Positions 17,256-25,013 of a DNA stretch of 64,000 bases are shown in pieces. The notes below the pieces were generated by a model. It was not told the DNA's origin. It made no database searches and worked only from the letters and a program-made list of their open reading frames with translations. A program made the translations under genes and the position numbers. This DNA comes from an uncultured Dorea sp. (GTDB lineage Bacteria > Bacillota > Clostridia > Lachnospirales > Lachnospiraceae), in assembly GCA_910579925.1 (NCBI GenBank), contig CAJTVY010000006.1:48257-112256 (forward strand), in the 5' to 3' direction. Numbering within the stretch: the stretch's first letter is position 1; each line of letters opens with the position of its first letter.

Positions 17256-18038
17256 CTACTCTTCTATCTCCGTCAGACGCTGCACCAGTTCCTCGCACAC
17301 TTCAAGCACCGTCTTGTTATCCGTGTTGATCACGATGTCCGCCGCCGCCTCGTATTTCTCGCGCCTCTGCTCCATCAGTTCCGAGATTCCCTTCACATTC
17401 TTCCTGCCGTTAAGTACCGGACGGTCGTCACTGTCTTTTACCCGGTCAAAAATTGTCTCCGGACTTGCAGTCAGCAGAACTACTCTTCCATTCTTCTTCA
17501 TCTCCGTCACGTTACGCTCCCTGAGAGCCGCTCCGCCTCCACAGGAAATGACCGTGTTCTTCCGTGACTGCATTTCCACAAGAAGCCCTGTCTCCAGGTC
17601 GCGGAAATATTCTTCCCCATAAGTGGCGAAAATGTCCGGGATACTCATCTGCTCCCGCTCGGCAATCACCTGGTCCATCTCCACAATCTTCATGGCGAAC
17701 ATGGTACTTAAATAATCGGAAATCGTACTCTTGCCCGCTCCCATGAAGCCGATCAGAACAATATTATAATCAAAGAGTTTTCTTGCCTGAATCCGCTTAC
17801 TGTTCTTTAAAATACACCGGAATACGTCAAAAATCTCGTCTTTGTAGCGGTTGCCCGCAAGCTTTTCCTCAAGCCTTGCTTTCTGCTTCTCCTCCTGCTT
17901 AGGCTGAAGTATCGGCAGCCCGTACTCTTCTTTATATGACATAATCTTCTCTATCACAGAGTTGCGTTCCACCAACGCATCAATAATTTTATCGTCACAC
18001 AGTCCTAACTGTTCTCTGTACTTTTCCAAATCGTTCAT
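17256..18038 (-). CDS. aroK: Chorismate mutase-shikimate kinase fusion protein
   Basis: Two shikimate-pathway activities on one chain of 260 residues. Residues 1-90 look like an AroQ-type chorismate mutase helical domain (MNDLEKYREQLGLCDDKIID, then LVERNSVIEKI and YKEEYGLPILQPKQEEK). From about residue 91 comes a shikimate kinase: Walker A FMGAGKSTISDYL, the shikimate-binding Asp and Arg in EMDQVI and YFRDLE, and the GGG motif ISCGGGAAL, with the lid DDRPVLNG. Together they would phosphorylate shikimate and turn chorismate into prephenate. Whether the mutase half keeps all catalytic residues needs a structural alignment; a purely regulatory role is the alternative. Followed at one base by yqeG. 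Confidence 0.88.
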   Translation of the reverse strand: MNDLEKYREQLGLCDDKIIDALVERNSVIEKIMSYKEEYGLPILQPKQEEKQKARLEEKLAGNRYKDEIFDVFRCILKNSKRIQARKLFDYNIVLIGFMGAGKSTISDYLSTMFAMKIVEMDQVIAEREQMSIPDIFATYGEEYFRDLETGLLVEMQSRKNTVISCGGGAALRERNVTEMKKNGRVVLLTASPETIFDRVKDSDDRPVLNGRKNVKGISELMEQRREKYEAAADIVINTDNKTVLEVCEELVQRLTEIEE

Positions 18039-18350
18039 CGTTTCTTCTCTCCTGTCTCTGTTGACTTTTATTAAGGCTGATTATCGTCATATACCCGTGT
18101 ATTATATCAGCAAACCATCTGTTTCGCAAGAATTTCCTGGATTTTTTTCATTTCAGAAGTAACAGTTCGTTGTTGTGAGCACCCGGCGGGTGTGAACAGT
18201 AACAACAGTTCAGAATTCCTTTGGGGAATCTATAGACATAATCTATCGACTCCGTCAGAAACAGGAATTTGTTTTCTATCTTATACCATTTTATAATATT
18301 TTTATAAAATATCGTCATATACACAAAAAGAAGTAATGGAGGAAATTACA
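18039..18350. other. Divergent intergenic region with repeat copy
   Basis: A 312-base gap between the aroK start (minus) and the oxidoreductase start (plus). It holds one copy of the hairpin repeat described separately at 18174-18204, an AACAGTTC motif on each side of it, and A/T-rich sequence before the plus-strand gene. No ORF or RNA gene is supported. Confidence 0.5.
18174..18204. repeat. Dispersed hairpin repeat, copy 1
   Basis: TGTGAGCACCCGGCGGGTGT followed by GAACAGTAACAA. The core CACCCG/CGGGTG is an inverted repeat. A copy with one substitution and one change in the loop lies at 24908-24939. Confidence 0.75.
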
Positions 18351-20351
18351 ATGAAAAACAACTTCCCGCACCTCTTTTCCCCACTTTCATTAAGAGGCGT
18401 GACTTTGAAAAACCGGGTAGCCATGATGCCCATGGGCAGTGATTTCGCCGGACCTTGCGGCGAACTGACCGATGAACACATCAAGTATTATGAATTACGC
18501 GCACGGGGCGGCACAGGCCTTATTATTGTAGAAAACGTCTGTGTAAAATATCCCGAGGGCTCTAACGGGACCACCCAGCTTCGTCTGGATAAGGACTGTT
18601 ATATTCCCCGGCTTTTTACCATGACCGAAGCCTGTCATCGCCACGGCGCATGTATGGGCGTCCAGATTAACCATGCCGGAGCCTCTGCCATGAGTTCCAG
18701 AATCGGCATGCAGCCGGTATCCGCTTCCACCCTGCCCTCAAAGCCTGGCGGAGAGCTGCCCCGCCCCTTAAGCCGGGAAGAACTGGAAAGCATTGCCAGA
18801 GACTATGGCGCCGCCGCAAAACGTGCGGTCAATGCAGGCTTTGATCTGGTGGAGATCCATGCCGGGCATTCTTACCTTATCAGCCAGTTCCTTTCACCAA
18901 CCATGAACGACCGCACTGATGAATTCGGCGGCTGTGCAAAGAATCGCGCACGTTTCTGCCGCATGGTCATTGATGAGGTCAGAAAGGCAGTAGGTCCAGG
19001 GATTCCCCTCTCTCTTCGTCTCAGCGTGGACGAACTGATCGAAGGAGGCAATACAATAGACGACTGTCTTGATTATCTGGAATATCTGAATGATGAGATT
19101 GATCTGTTCGATGCCTCTGCCGCATTAAACCCCAGCATTCAGTACCAGATTGACACCAATTACTTAGAGGACGGATGGCGTTCTTATATGTCGAAGGCCG
19201 TCCGGGATAAATTCGGCAAGCCAGCCGTCACCATGGGAAATATCCGCAATCCTCAGGTGGCAGAAGATATCCTGGCAAGAGGAGACGCAGACATGATCGG
19301 AATGGGCCGGGGACTGATCGCAGACCCAGACTGGTGCAACAAGGCGAAATACGGGGATGTCCGCACTATACGAAAATGCATCTCCTGTAACGTCGGATGC
19401 GTAGGCAACCGGATCGGCGGCAACAAACCTCTTCGCTGTACCATTAATCCTGATCTGATAAACGGTGAGACATATAAGAAAAAAACAATTCAAAAGCCCT
19501 GTAACGTGGTTGTCGTCGGAGCCGGAACCGCCGGCCTCGAAGCTGCATGCACGGCTGCCGAAGTGGGCTGTTTTGTTACCCTTCTGGAAAAGAAGGACTA
19601 TATCGGCGGACTCTCCGTAGAGATTTCAAAGATCCCTGCCAAGAAACGTCTGGCAGATTTCCCGGCATATCTTTTCCACCGGGCCGACTCTCTTGAGAAT
19701 CTTACCATCCATACAGGCGTGGAGACAACCGTTGACATAATTAGAGAATACCATCCTGATATTGTAGTCAACGCCACAGGTTCCGTTCCTTTACTCCCTC
19801 CGATCGAAGGACTTCATGAGAACCTGAACAGCGACGACTCGGCCGTATATTCCATTCTCGATATGATTGAAAATATCGGGAATTACCCCGAAGATCTGAG
19901 CGGCCGCAGAGTCGTCGTTGTAGGCGGAGGCGCCGTAGGACTTGACGTCGTAGAATTCTTCGCTCCCCGGGGCGCTATAACAACGATTATCGAAATGCTT
20001 CCTGCAATTGGTAACGGTCTGGACGCTTCTTCCGCCTCTAATATGAAAGAATGCATGGAGAAACATCATGTAATGCAGATGGTCAACACTGCCTTAATGA
20101 AAGTAAATCCTCATTCTTTCCTGGTAAAATATGACGGAAAAGAAGAGGAACTTCCCTTTGATTACGGTTTCGTCTGTCTTGGCATGAAAGCCTATTCCCC
20201 GATCTTTTCTGCAATCGAGGAAGGTTTCGCCGGGGAAGATGTGGAAGTGCTGAATATTGGCGATTCTGTCCGGGCAAGACGGATCATTGACGGAACTGAC
20301 GCCGGGCGGCATATGATATTAAACACCTTAGAACGGCTTGGTTATTTATAA
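18351..20351 (+). CDS. Old-yellow-enzyme type NADH:flavin oxidoreductase / enoate reductase
   Basis: Iron-sulfur flavoenzyme of 666 residues, family of 2,4-dienoyl-CoA reductase, 2-enoate reductase and the bile-acid enzymes BaiCD and BaiH. Seen: FMN TIM-barrel at about 1-350 with HAGHSYLISQFLSPTMN and the active-site segment EFGG; a [4Fe-4S] site CISCNVGCVG plus a later Cys in PLRC; then FAD- and NADH-binding Rossmann domains (VVVGAGTAGLEAA at about 390 and VVVGGGAVGLDVVEF at about 530). It would reduce an activated C=C bond with NADH. The start at 18351 follows GGAGG at nine bases. Gene stands alone; its substrate is unknown, and a bai-type role is possible but not shown. Confidence 0.88.
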   Translation: MKNNFPHLFSPLSLRGVTLKNRVAMMPMGSDFAGPCGELTDEHIKYYELRARGGTGLIIVENVCVKYPEGSNGTTQLRLDKDCYIPRLFTMTEACHRHGACMGVQINHAGASAMSSRIGMQPVSASTLPSKPGGELPRPLSREELESIARDYGAAAKRAVNAGFDLVEIHAGHSYLISQFLSPTMNDRTDEFGGCAKNRARFCRMVIDEVRKAVGPGIPLSLRLSVDELIEGGNTIDDCLDYLEYLNDEIDLFDASAALNPSIQYQIDTNYLEDGWRSYMSKAVRDKFGKPAVTMGNIRNPQVAEDILARGDADMIGMGRGLIADPDWCNKAKYGDVRTIRKCISCNVGCVGNRIGGNKPLRCTINPDLINGETYKKKTIQKPCNVVVVGAGTAGLEAACTAAEVGCFVTLLEKKDYIGGLSVEISKIPAKKRLADFPAYLFHRADSLENLTIHTGVETTVDIIREYHPDIVVNATGSVPLLPPIEGLHENLNSDDSAVYSILDMIENIGNYPEDLSGRRVVVVGGGAVGLDVVEFFAPRGAITTIIEMLPAIGNGLDASSASNMKECMEKHHVMQMVNTALMKVNPHSFLVKYDGKEEELPFDYGFVCLGMKAYSPIFSAIEEGFAGEDVEVLNIGDSVRARRIIDGTDAGRHMILNTLERLGYL

Positions 20352-20379
20352 AAAGATCATACAATTTTCCTTACGGCAG

Positions 20380-20410
20380 CGCTGGCAGATTTCTTAGAAA
20401 TCTGCCAGCG
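20380..20410. terminator. Hairpin at the convergent end of the oxidoreductase and amidase genes
   Basis: Perfect 15-base arms (20380-20394, 20396-20410) overlap the last codons and stop of the amidase gene. The T-run after it is weak on the plus strand, so termination strength is uncertain. Confidence 0.5.
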
Positions 20411-21086
20411 TTGTTCCTACGTCCTTCTTGAATTTCTTCCATGCCTCTTCATCCTCTACAAAATACTTGGGACAGATCTTCCCGGTGACGTCGTGGTGGC
20501 GGATAATGTCTTCCTCCTTCAGATCGAATTTCATACACAGCCACGCACATAGCTGCACCATAGACCGATAGGTCTCGTCATTGAATCTGCCCGTCTCGTC
20601 CGGGTGGCAGCACTCGATGGACACGGTGTCGATATTGCGGTCGTTAGAGGCGTATGCCACCTCCCAGGTGGGAACACACTGAATAATCTCCCCTTCCAGT
20701 CCGATAATGAAATTACTGCTTGCCTGGGTGGTATGAGTGTCTTTCAAGCCTTCGAAATAATTCCGGTTATCTATGGCTGATGCGCCCGGATTCGCCGTGT
20801 AATGCATCACAATCCCCGTAATCCTGCCGGTTGGCTGCCCAGACCTGGAATAAGGGTTTACCGTCAGCAGTTCCACGTCTATCTCCGGCTCTATAGCCTC
20901 AATCTTTTCTCCCTCCTGTTCCACATACTTTCTGGAGAGCCAGGCAGGTTTAAAAATCCTTATCAGCACAAGGACAAGCAGCAGGACGATCAGAACTAAC
21001 AGCCCGATCCGCAGGCTGCGCTGAATCTTCCTCTTCTTCTGTACGTTCGTAATTTTTCTTCGGCTTCTTTTCTTCTTTGTCTTCAT
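20394..21086 (-). CDS. N-acetylmuramoyl-L-alanine amidase, membrane-anchored
   Basis: Amidase_2/PGRP-type zinc hydrolase that cuts between MurNAc and the stem peptide. Seen: very basic N-terminus, one membrane helix at about residues 25-47, then the domain with zinc ligands in GIVMHYTANPG (first His), the His in IIRHHDVTGKICPKYF and the C-terminal Cys position in that motif replaced by the GKICP form; the catalytic Tyr/Glu region is ECCHPDETGRF. 230 residues. The start at 21086 has GGAGAAAG upstream. It would act on the wall from the outer face of the membrane. A stand-alone gene, convergent with the oxidoreductase. Confidence 0.87.
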   Translation of the reverse strand: MKTKKKRSRRKITNVQKKRKIQRSLRIGLLVLIVLLLVLVLIRIFKPAWLSRKYVEQEGEKIEAIEPEIDVELLTVNPYSRSGQPTGRITGIVMHYTANPGASAIDNRNYFEGLKDTHTTQASSNFIIGLEGEIIQCVPTWEVAYASNDRNIDTVSIECCHPDETGRFNDETYRSMVQLCAWLCMKFDLKEEDIIRHHDVTGKICPKYFVEDEEAWKKFKKDVGTTLADF

Positions 21087-21218
21087 GTCTTTCTCCGTTT
21101 TGTATTCTATACCTATCATAACATATACTATTTATGTTTTCGTAAAAAATTCCTTAGAAATTTATGAAGAACTCTTGTGGAGTTACTGTTTACAGATACG
21201 AATACAGTCAGAAAGGAA

Positions 21219-21244
21219 CTGCCGGGAAACAGACTTCCCGGCAG
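21219..21244 (-). terminator. Terminator-like hairpin after galM
   Basis: CTGCCGGGAA (21219-21228) and its complement (21235-21244) form a strong stem; on the minus strand it is followed by TTCCTTTC, a moderate T-rich tail. Confidence 0.65.
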
Positions 21245-21260
21245 CTCCTTAAGGATGGGT

Positions 21261-22292
21261 TTATTTTAACTGAAACTGATAGACCGTAGTCGTATCATAG
21301 GCTTCCTGCGCTCTGACAACCGGGCCTTCAAACTGTTCTTTATGCACTGCATCCGGAAAATACTGGGACTCAAAGCATACTCCCTGGCGTTTCCTGTAAA
21401 CAGCGCCTTCCTTGCCCTTTTCCTGCTCAATAAAGTTGCCCGTGTAGAACTGCATTCCCGGAAGATCGGTATACACCTTCATCTCAATCCCGGACTGCCC
21501 GGAATACATGGAAGCTGCCTGGCGGTATCCGCTTCCATTGAGCGCCCAGTTATGATCGTAGCCCAGGCCGAACTTTATAGCTTCATAATCTGCATGAATC
21601 TCTCTTCCGATGGGTTTCCCACTACGAAAATCCATCGGCGTACCCTCGACCAGAAGAAGTTCCCCCGTAGGAATGGATTCTTCATCTGCCCTGGTAAATG
21701 CATCTGCACAAATCATAACCTCCTGGTCAAGAACCGTACCCGAATTATGACCGGACAGGTTAAAATAACTGTGGTTCGTAAGGTTCAGAAGGGTATCCTC
21801 CACAGGTACTGCGTGATAGCGGATCTTCACCTCATTGTTGTCGGTAAGCGTATACGTCACACGAATATCCACCTCTCCCGGAAATCCCTGGTCGCCGTCA
21901 GCGCTGTGAAGCGCCAGGCTTACGTGACTGTCGTCCGCTTCCTCTACCTTCCACATCCGTTTATCATAATAATCCGTTCCTCCGTGGAGAGTATTCTGAT
22001 TATCATTCTTCGTCAGCGTATATGTATTCCCGTTCAATTCAAATGCACCGCCCTTGATACGGTTCGCAACTCTGCCCACCGTTGCGCCGAAATACAGGGT
22101 TCCGCACTCATATCCGCTCACGTCGTCGTAGCCTAAAACCACGTCCCTTAATATGCCGTCCCGCCCCGGGACCAGGACTTTTACAAGTATGGCGCCGTAA
22201 TCTGAGACTGCAATCTCCATGCCGTTCTCATTCTTCATCGTATACAGTGCGGCATGATCTCCCTTGGCCGTTGTTCCAAAATCACTTCTCAT
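21261..22292 (-). CDS. galM: Aldose 1-epimerase (galactose mutarotase)
   Basis: Interconverts alpha and beta anomers of galactose and glucose for the Leloir pathway. Seen: 343 residues, substrate-binding region FGATVGRVANRIKGG, the catalytic His in NLTNHSYFNLSG, the second His/Asp region KFGLGYDHNWALNG and the general base Glu near the end in GVCFESQYFPD. Complete and full length. It lies 41 bases behind guaB on the same strand, but they share no pathway and may be read through. No other gal gene is in the window. Confidence 0.95.
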   Translation of the reverse strand: MRSDFGTTAKGDHAALYTMKNENGMEIAVSDYGAILVKVLVPGRDGILRDVVLGYDDVSGYECGTLYFGATVGRVANRIKGGAFELNGNTYTLTKNDNQNTLHGGTDYYDKRMWKVEEADDSHVSLALHSADGDQGFPGEVDIRVTYTLTDNNEVKIRYHAVPVEDTLLNLTNHSYFNLSGHNSGTVLDQEVMICADAFTRADEESIPTGELLLVEGTPMDFRSGKPIGREIHADYEAIKFGLGYDHNWALNGSGYRQAASMYSGQSGIEMKVYTDLPGMQFYTGNFIEQEKGKEGAVYRKRQGVCFESQYFPDAVHKEQFEGPVVRAQEAYDTTTVYQFQLK

Positions 22293-22333
22293 GTTCTAAC
22301 CTCTCTTAATCACTGTGGATCCTCCACTGCGCC

Positions 22334-23788
22334 CTATTCATCAACGCTGTAATTAGGCGCCTCTTTCGTTATATGTATGTCGTGGGGGTGGCTCTCCTTT
22401 AGGGAAGCTGCGGAAATCTTCACAAACTTTCCGTTCTCCTTCAGTTCCTGTACTGTATGTGCGCCGCAGTATCCCATACCAGACCGCAGGCCTCCCATTA
22501 ACTGGAAGACAGTATCCTCCACCGTCCCCTTATAGGCCACGCGTCCTTCTACGCCTTCCGGCACCAGCTTCTTGGCATCCGACTGGAAATAGCGGTCCTT
22601 ACTTCCGTTCTCCATGGCAGCAATGGAACCCATACCTCTGTATACCTTGTATTTTCTTCCCTGGAACAATTCAAAGGTTCCCGGACTCTCGTCACATCCG
22701 GCGAATATACTTCCCATCATACACACATTGGCTCCTGCCGCAATAGCCTTCGTCATATCTCCCGAATACTTGATACCGCCGTCGGCAATGACAGGGATTC
22801 CATACTTGTCCGCCGCCTCATAGCAGTCCATGACCGCTGTAATCTGCGGAACCCCGATTCCTGCAACAATGCGGGTGGTACAGATAGAACCTGGCCCGAT
22901 TCCTACCTTCACGGCATCTACTCCCGCCTTAATAAGGGCCTCTGCCGCCTCGCCAGTCGCCACGTTCCCGGCAATCACCTGGAGATCCGGGAACTTTGAC
23001 TTCACCATATCCACCGTGCGGATCACGTTGGCGGAATGTCCGTGGGCAGAATCCATTACCACTACGTCCACCTTAGCGTTCACCAGTTCCTGTGCCCGTT
23101 CCAGACAATTCGCAGTAATCCCGATTGCCGCTCCGCACAGAAGCCGTCCCTGTGAATCCTTCGCTGACAATGGATACTTAATCTGCTTCTCAATATCTTT
23201 AATTGTAATCAGACCTTTTAAATTGAAATCTTTATCTACGATTGGAAGCTTCTCCTTCCTTGCCTTGGCAAGAATAGTCTTGGCTTCCTCCAATGTAATC
23301 CCTTCATGGGCTGTGATCAGACCTTCGGATGTCATAGACTCCTTGATCTTCTTAGAGAAATCTTCTTCGAATTTTAAATCACGGTTCGTAATAATGCCTA
23401 CAAGCTTCCCGTTCTCTGTAACCGGAACACCGGAAATTCTGAATTTTCCCATCAGATTGTTGGCATCTTCCAGAGTGTTCTCCGGCGACAGATAGAATGG
23501 ATCCGTAATGACCCCGTTCTCAGAACGCTTTACCTTGTCTACCTCTTCTGCCTGGTTCTCGATGGACATGTTCTTGTGAATGATACCGATTCCCCCCTGG
23601 CGCGCCATTGCAATCGCCATACGGTGCTCCGTAACCGTATCCATTCCTGCGCTCATCATCGGTATGTTCAGCTTAATCTTCTTTGTCAGAAAAGTCGACA
23701 GATCTACCTGGTTTGGAACCACTTCTGAATAAGCCGGCACTAACAGAACGTCGTCAAATGTAATTCCTTCTCCGATTATCTTTCCCAT
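22334..23788 (-). CDS. guaB: Inosine-5'-monophosphate dehydrogenase
   Basis: NAD-dependent oxidation of IMP to XMP, the committed step to GTP. Seen: TIM barrel interrupted at about residues 90-210 by two CBS domains (VPVTENGKLVGIITNRDLKF and LPIVDKDFNLKGLITIKDIE), the catalytic Cys loop GIGPGSICTTRIVAG, GGIKYSGDMTKA and the flap ending in RSGMGYCGA. 484 residues, typical. The promoter contains a perfect 14-base inverted repeat that covers the -10 and spacer, described separately, so the gene is likely repressed by a dimeric regulator or affected by a hairpin. Confidence 0.97.
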   Translation of the reverse strand: MGKIIGEGITFDDVLLVPAYSEVVPNQVDLSTFLTKKIKLNIPMMSAGMDTVTEHRMAIAMARQGGIGIIHKNMSIENQAEEVDKVKRSENGVITDPFYLSPENTLEDANNLMGKFRISGVPVTENGKLVGIITNRDLKFEEDFSKKIKESMTSEGLITAHEGITLEEAKTILAKARKEKLPIVDKDFNLKGLITIKDIEKQIKYPLSAKDSQGRLLCGAAIGITANCLERAQELVNAKVDVVVMDSAHGHSANVIRTVDMVKSKFPDLQVIAGNVATGEAAEALIKAGVDAVKVGIGPGSICTTRIVAGIGVPQITAVMDCYEAADKYGIPVIADGGIKYSGDMTKAIAAGANVCMMGSIFAGCDESPGTFELFQGRKYKVYRGMGSIAAMENGSKDRYFQSDAKKLVPEGVEGRVAYKGTVEDTVFQLMGGLRSGMGYCGAHTVQELKENGKFVKISAASLKESHPHDIHITKEAPNYSVDE

Positions 23789-23838
23789 GATTATCTTTCC
23801 TCTCTTTCTCTTTGAATTAGTAATACAGTCTATATATT

Positions 23839-23875
23839 AAATGCTATCATAACTAATTATGATAGCATTTGTCAA
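23839..23875 (-). promoter_or_regulatory. guaB promoter overlapped by a perfect palindromic operator
   Basis: On the minus strand, -35 TTGACA (23870-23875) and -10 TATGAT (23846-23851) with an 18-base spacer. A perfect inverted repeat, AAATGCTATCATAA / TTATGATAGCATTT with a 4-base centre (23839-23870), covers the spacer and -10. Best read as an operator. Confidence 0.7.
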
Positions 23876-23904
23876 CTGATTTTTTATTCTTTTTTCAGAC
23901 TTTT

Positions 23905-24048
23905 GTAACAGTTCAGCCTTCCGGCTTCACTGTTACGAAATCCGCCCATTTTAAAGTTTGCCTGCGGCAAAGAGGCGGATTCCCGGCTACTCCAATTCAT
24001 TGGCTGCTAACTGCGCAGCAAGTGCGCAGTTGCAGGCTGAACTGTTAC
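23905..24048. repeat. Composite hairpin element upstream of guaB
   Basis: Outer 15-base arms GTAACAGTTCAGCCT (23905-23919) and their complement (24034-24048) enclose inner inverted repeats AATCCGCC/GGCGGATT and ACTGCGCA/TGCGCAGT. Further GTTACAG-type fragments follow to about 24090. The same AACAGTTC word recurs at 18163-18210 and 39331-39361. Confidence 0.65.
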
Positions 24049-24116
24049 AGACTTTTGCGACAGTTAAGATCCGGCTTCGCTGTTACAGACTTTTTACTGT
24101 TGTCTGTTCCAGTAGT

Positions 24117-24605
24117 TCAACGTATTACCTTTCTTGGGGCGAGCATATAGAATCCTTCTACAATCGTCTCATTAGGCTCAAAGAGCACCTTCTTCATCTC
24201 TCCCTGGCCGGACAGTACCAGCACATACACCTTCCCCTGGCCCGTATGTGAACTGAAATCCAGCGTTCTGGCATTCCGATACTGATTCAGTTCTGCAGAG
24301 TCAGCAGGAGCAAGCAGTTCCATATCTGCCACATTAGCGGAAAACAGGCTCTTTCTCTTCGCCTTGTTCATGATCTTGTCAATATCCAGTTCCCCGTTCA
24401 GAAACATATACTCATACTCCACATTGAGCCTCCGAAACATGAATACGTCCAGTGCGATCATAAGAACTGGCAGGATCAGCCCGACCGGATACATCAGTAT
24501 AATCAGAAATGAAACGATCGTTGCCGAAACCAGTATCGCTTTGATCAGAATATCCTTCATATCTGTCTGCTTCTTTACCAGTTGTTCTGTATAAAAATCA
24601 TTCAT
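24117..24605 (-). CDS. Small two-helix membrane protein of unknown function
   Basis: Conserved hypothetical of 162 residues, reminiscent of the DUF6106 family (name from memory). Seen: a short cytoplasmic start, two adjacent membrane helices at about residues 22-40 and 41-55 (ILIKAILVSATIVSFLIILM, PVGLILPVLMIALDVFMF), then a cytoplasmic beta-rich domain of about 105 residues with RLNVEYEYMFLNGELDIDKIMNK and VLSGQGEMKKVLFEPNE. That domain reads like a small PH-like or signalling module. It stands alone between repeat-rich gaps on both sides. No function can be assigned. Confidence 0.7.
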   Translation of the reverse strand: MNDFYTEQLVKKQTDMKDILIKAILVSATIVSFLIILMYPVGLILPVLMIALDVFMFRRLNVEYEYMFLNGELDIDKIMNKAKRKSLFSANVADMELLAPADSAELNQYRNARTLDFSSHTGQGKVYVLVLSGQGEMKKVLFEPNETIVEGFYMLAPRKVIR

Positions 24606-24858
24606 CTTCTACTCCTCCGTAGTCTTTATTGGGCAAGTTTCCGACTCCATACCCTGTATTATATTTTCTATTGTATCATACCTTGTCAGACTGTGCAACC
24701 TTCCATCATGGTCGTCCTTTCTGGGTAAGAACAAAGTGGGCAGGCCCACTTCAGCTCCCCTAACCCCTCACTCATGAGGGGCCTGGACACTTTGTGCGCC
24801 GAGCACAATTGCGAAGCAATATTTTACCTCTTGTGCGAGTGCGCATCCTCCCGGAGGG

Positions 24859-24899
24859 TTTTTATAATATAGGGAACGAAGTTTCCTATATTATAAAAA
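24859..24899. repeat. A/T-rich palindrome with 15-base arms
   Basis: TTTTTATAATATAGG (24859-24873) and its exact complement (24885-24899). A related half (TTTCCTATATCATAAAAATA) occurs at 52848-52870, so this is a dispersed element, possibly working as a bidirectional terminator. Confidence 0.65.
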
Positions 24900-24907
24900 A
24901 TAGCTGC

Positions 24908-24939
24908 TGTGAGCACCCGGCAGGTGTGAACAGTAACAA
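24908..24939. repeat. Dispersed hairpin repeat, copy 2
   Basis: TGTGAGCACCCGGCAGGTGT followed by GAACAGTAACAA; one base differs from the copy at 18174-18204. Confidence 0.75.
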
Positions 24940-24974
24940 AAAATAAAGAGAACTCCCCTTTCTGAGGAGTCCTC
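24937..24974 (-). terminator. Terminator after groEL
   Basis: On the minus strand GGACTCC pairs with GGAGTTC (one mismatch) around an 8-base loop, followed by TTTATTTTTT. Confidence 0.7.
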
Positions 24975-25013
24975 GAAATCGTAACAGGCCAATCGGATGC
25001 CATATGCTTCGTC

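Larger units (their letters stand above)
24606..25013. other. Repeat-rich intergenic region downstream of groEL
   Basis: A 408-base gap with stacked hairpins: AAGTGGGC/GCCCACTT (24734-24751), CCCCTCA/TGAGGGG (24764-24781), a 15-base palindrome (24859-24899), a copy of the dispersed repeat (24908-24939) and the groEL terminator. No ORF is supported. Confidence 0.6.

Noticed and set aside
23905..24100. Possible small CRISPR array from repeated AACAGTT/GTTAC words
   Set aside because: The words are arms of inverted repeats, not evenly spaced direct repeats, and no cas genes are present.
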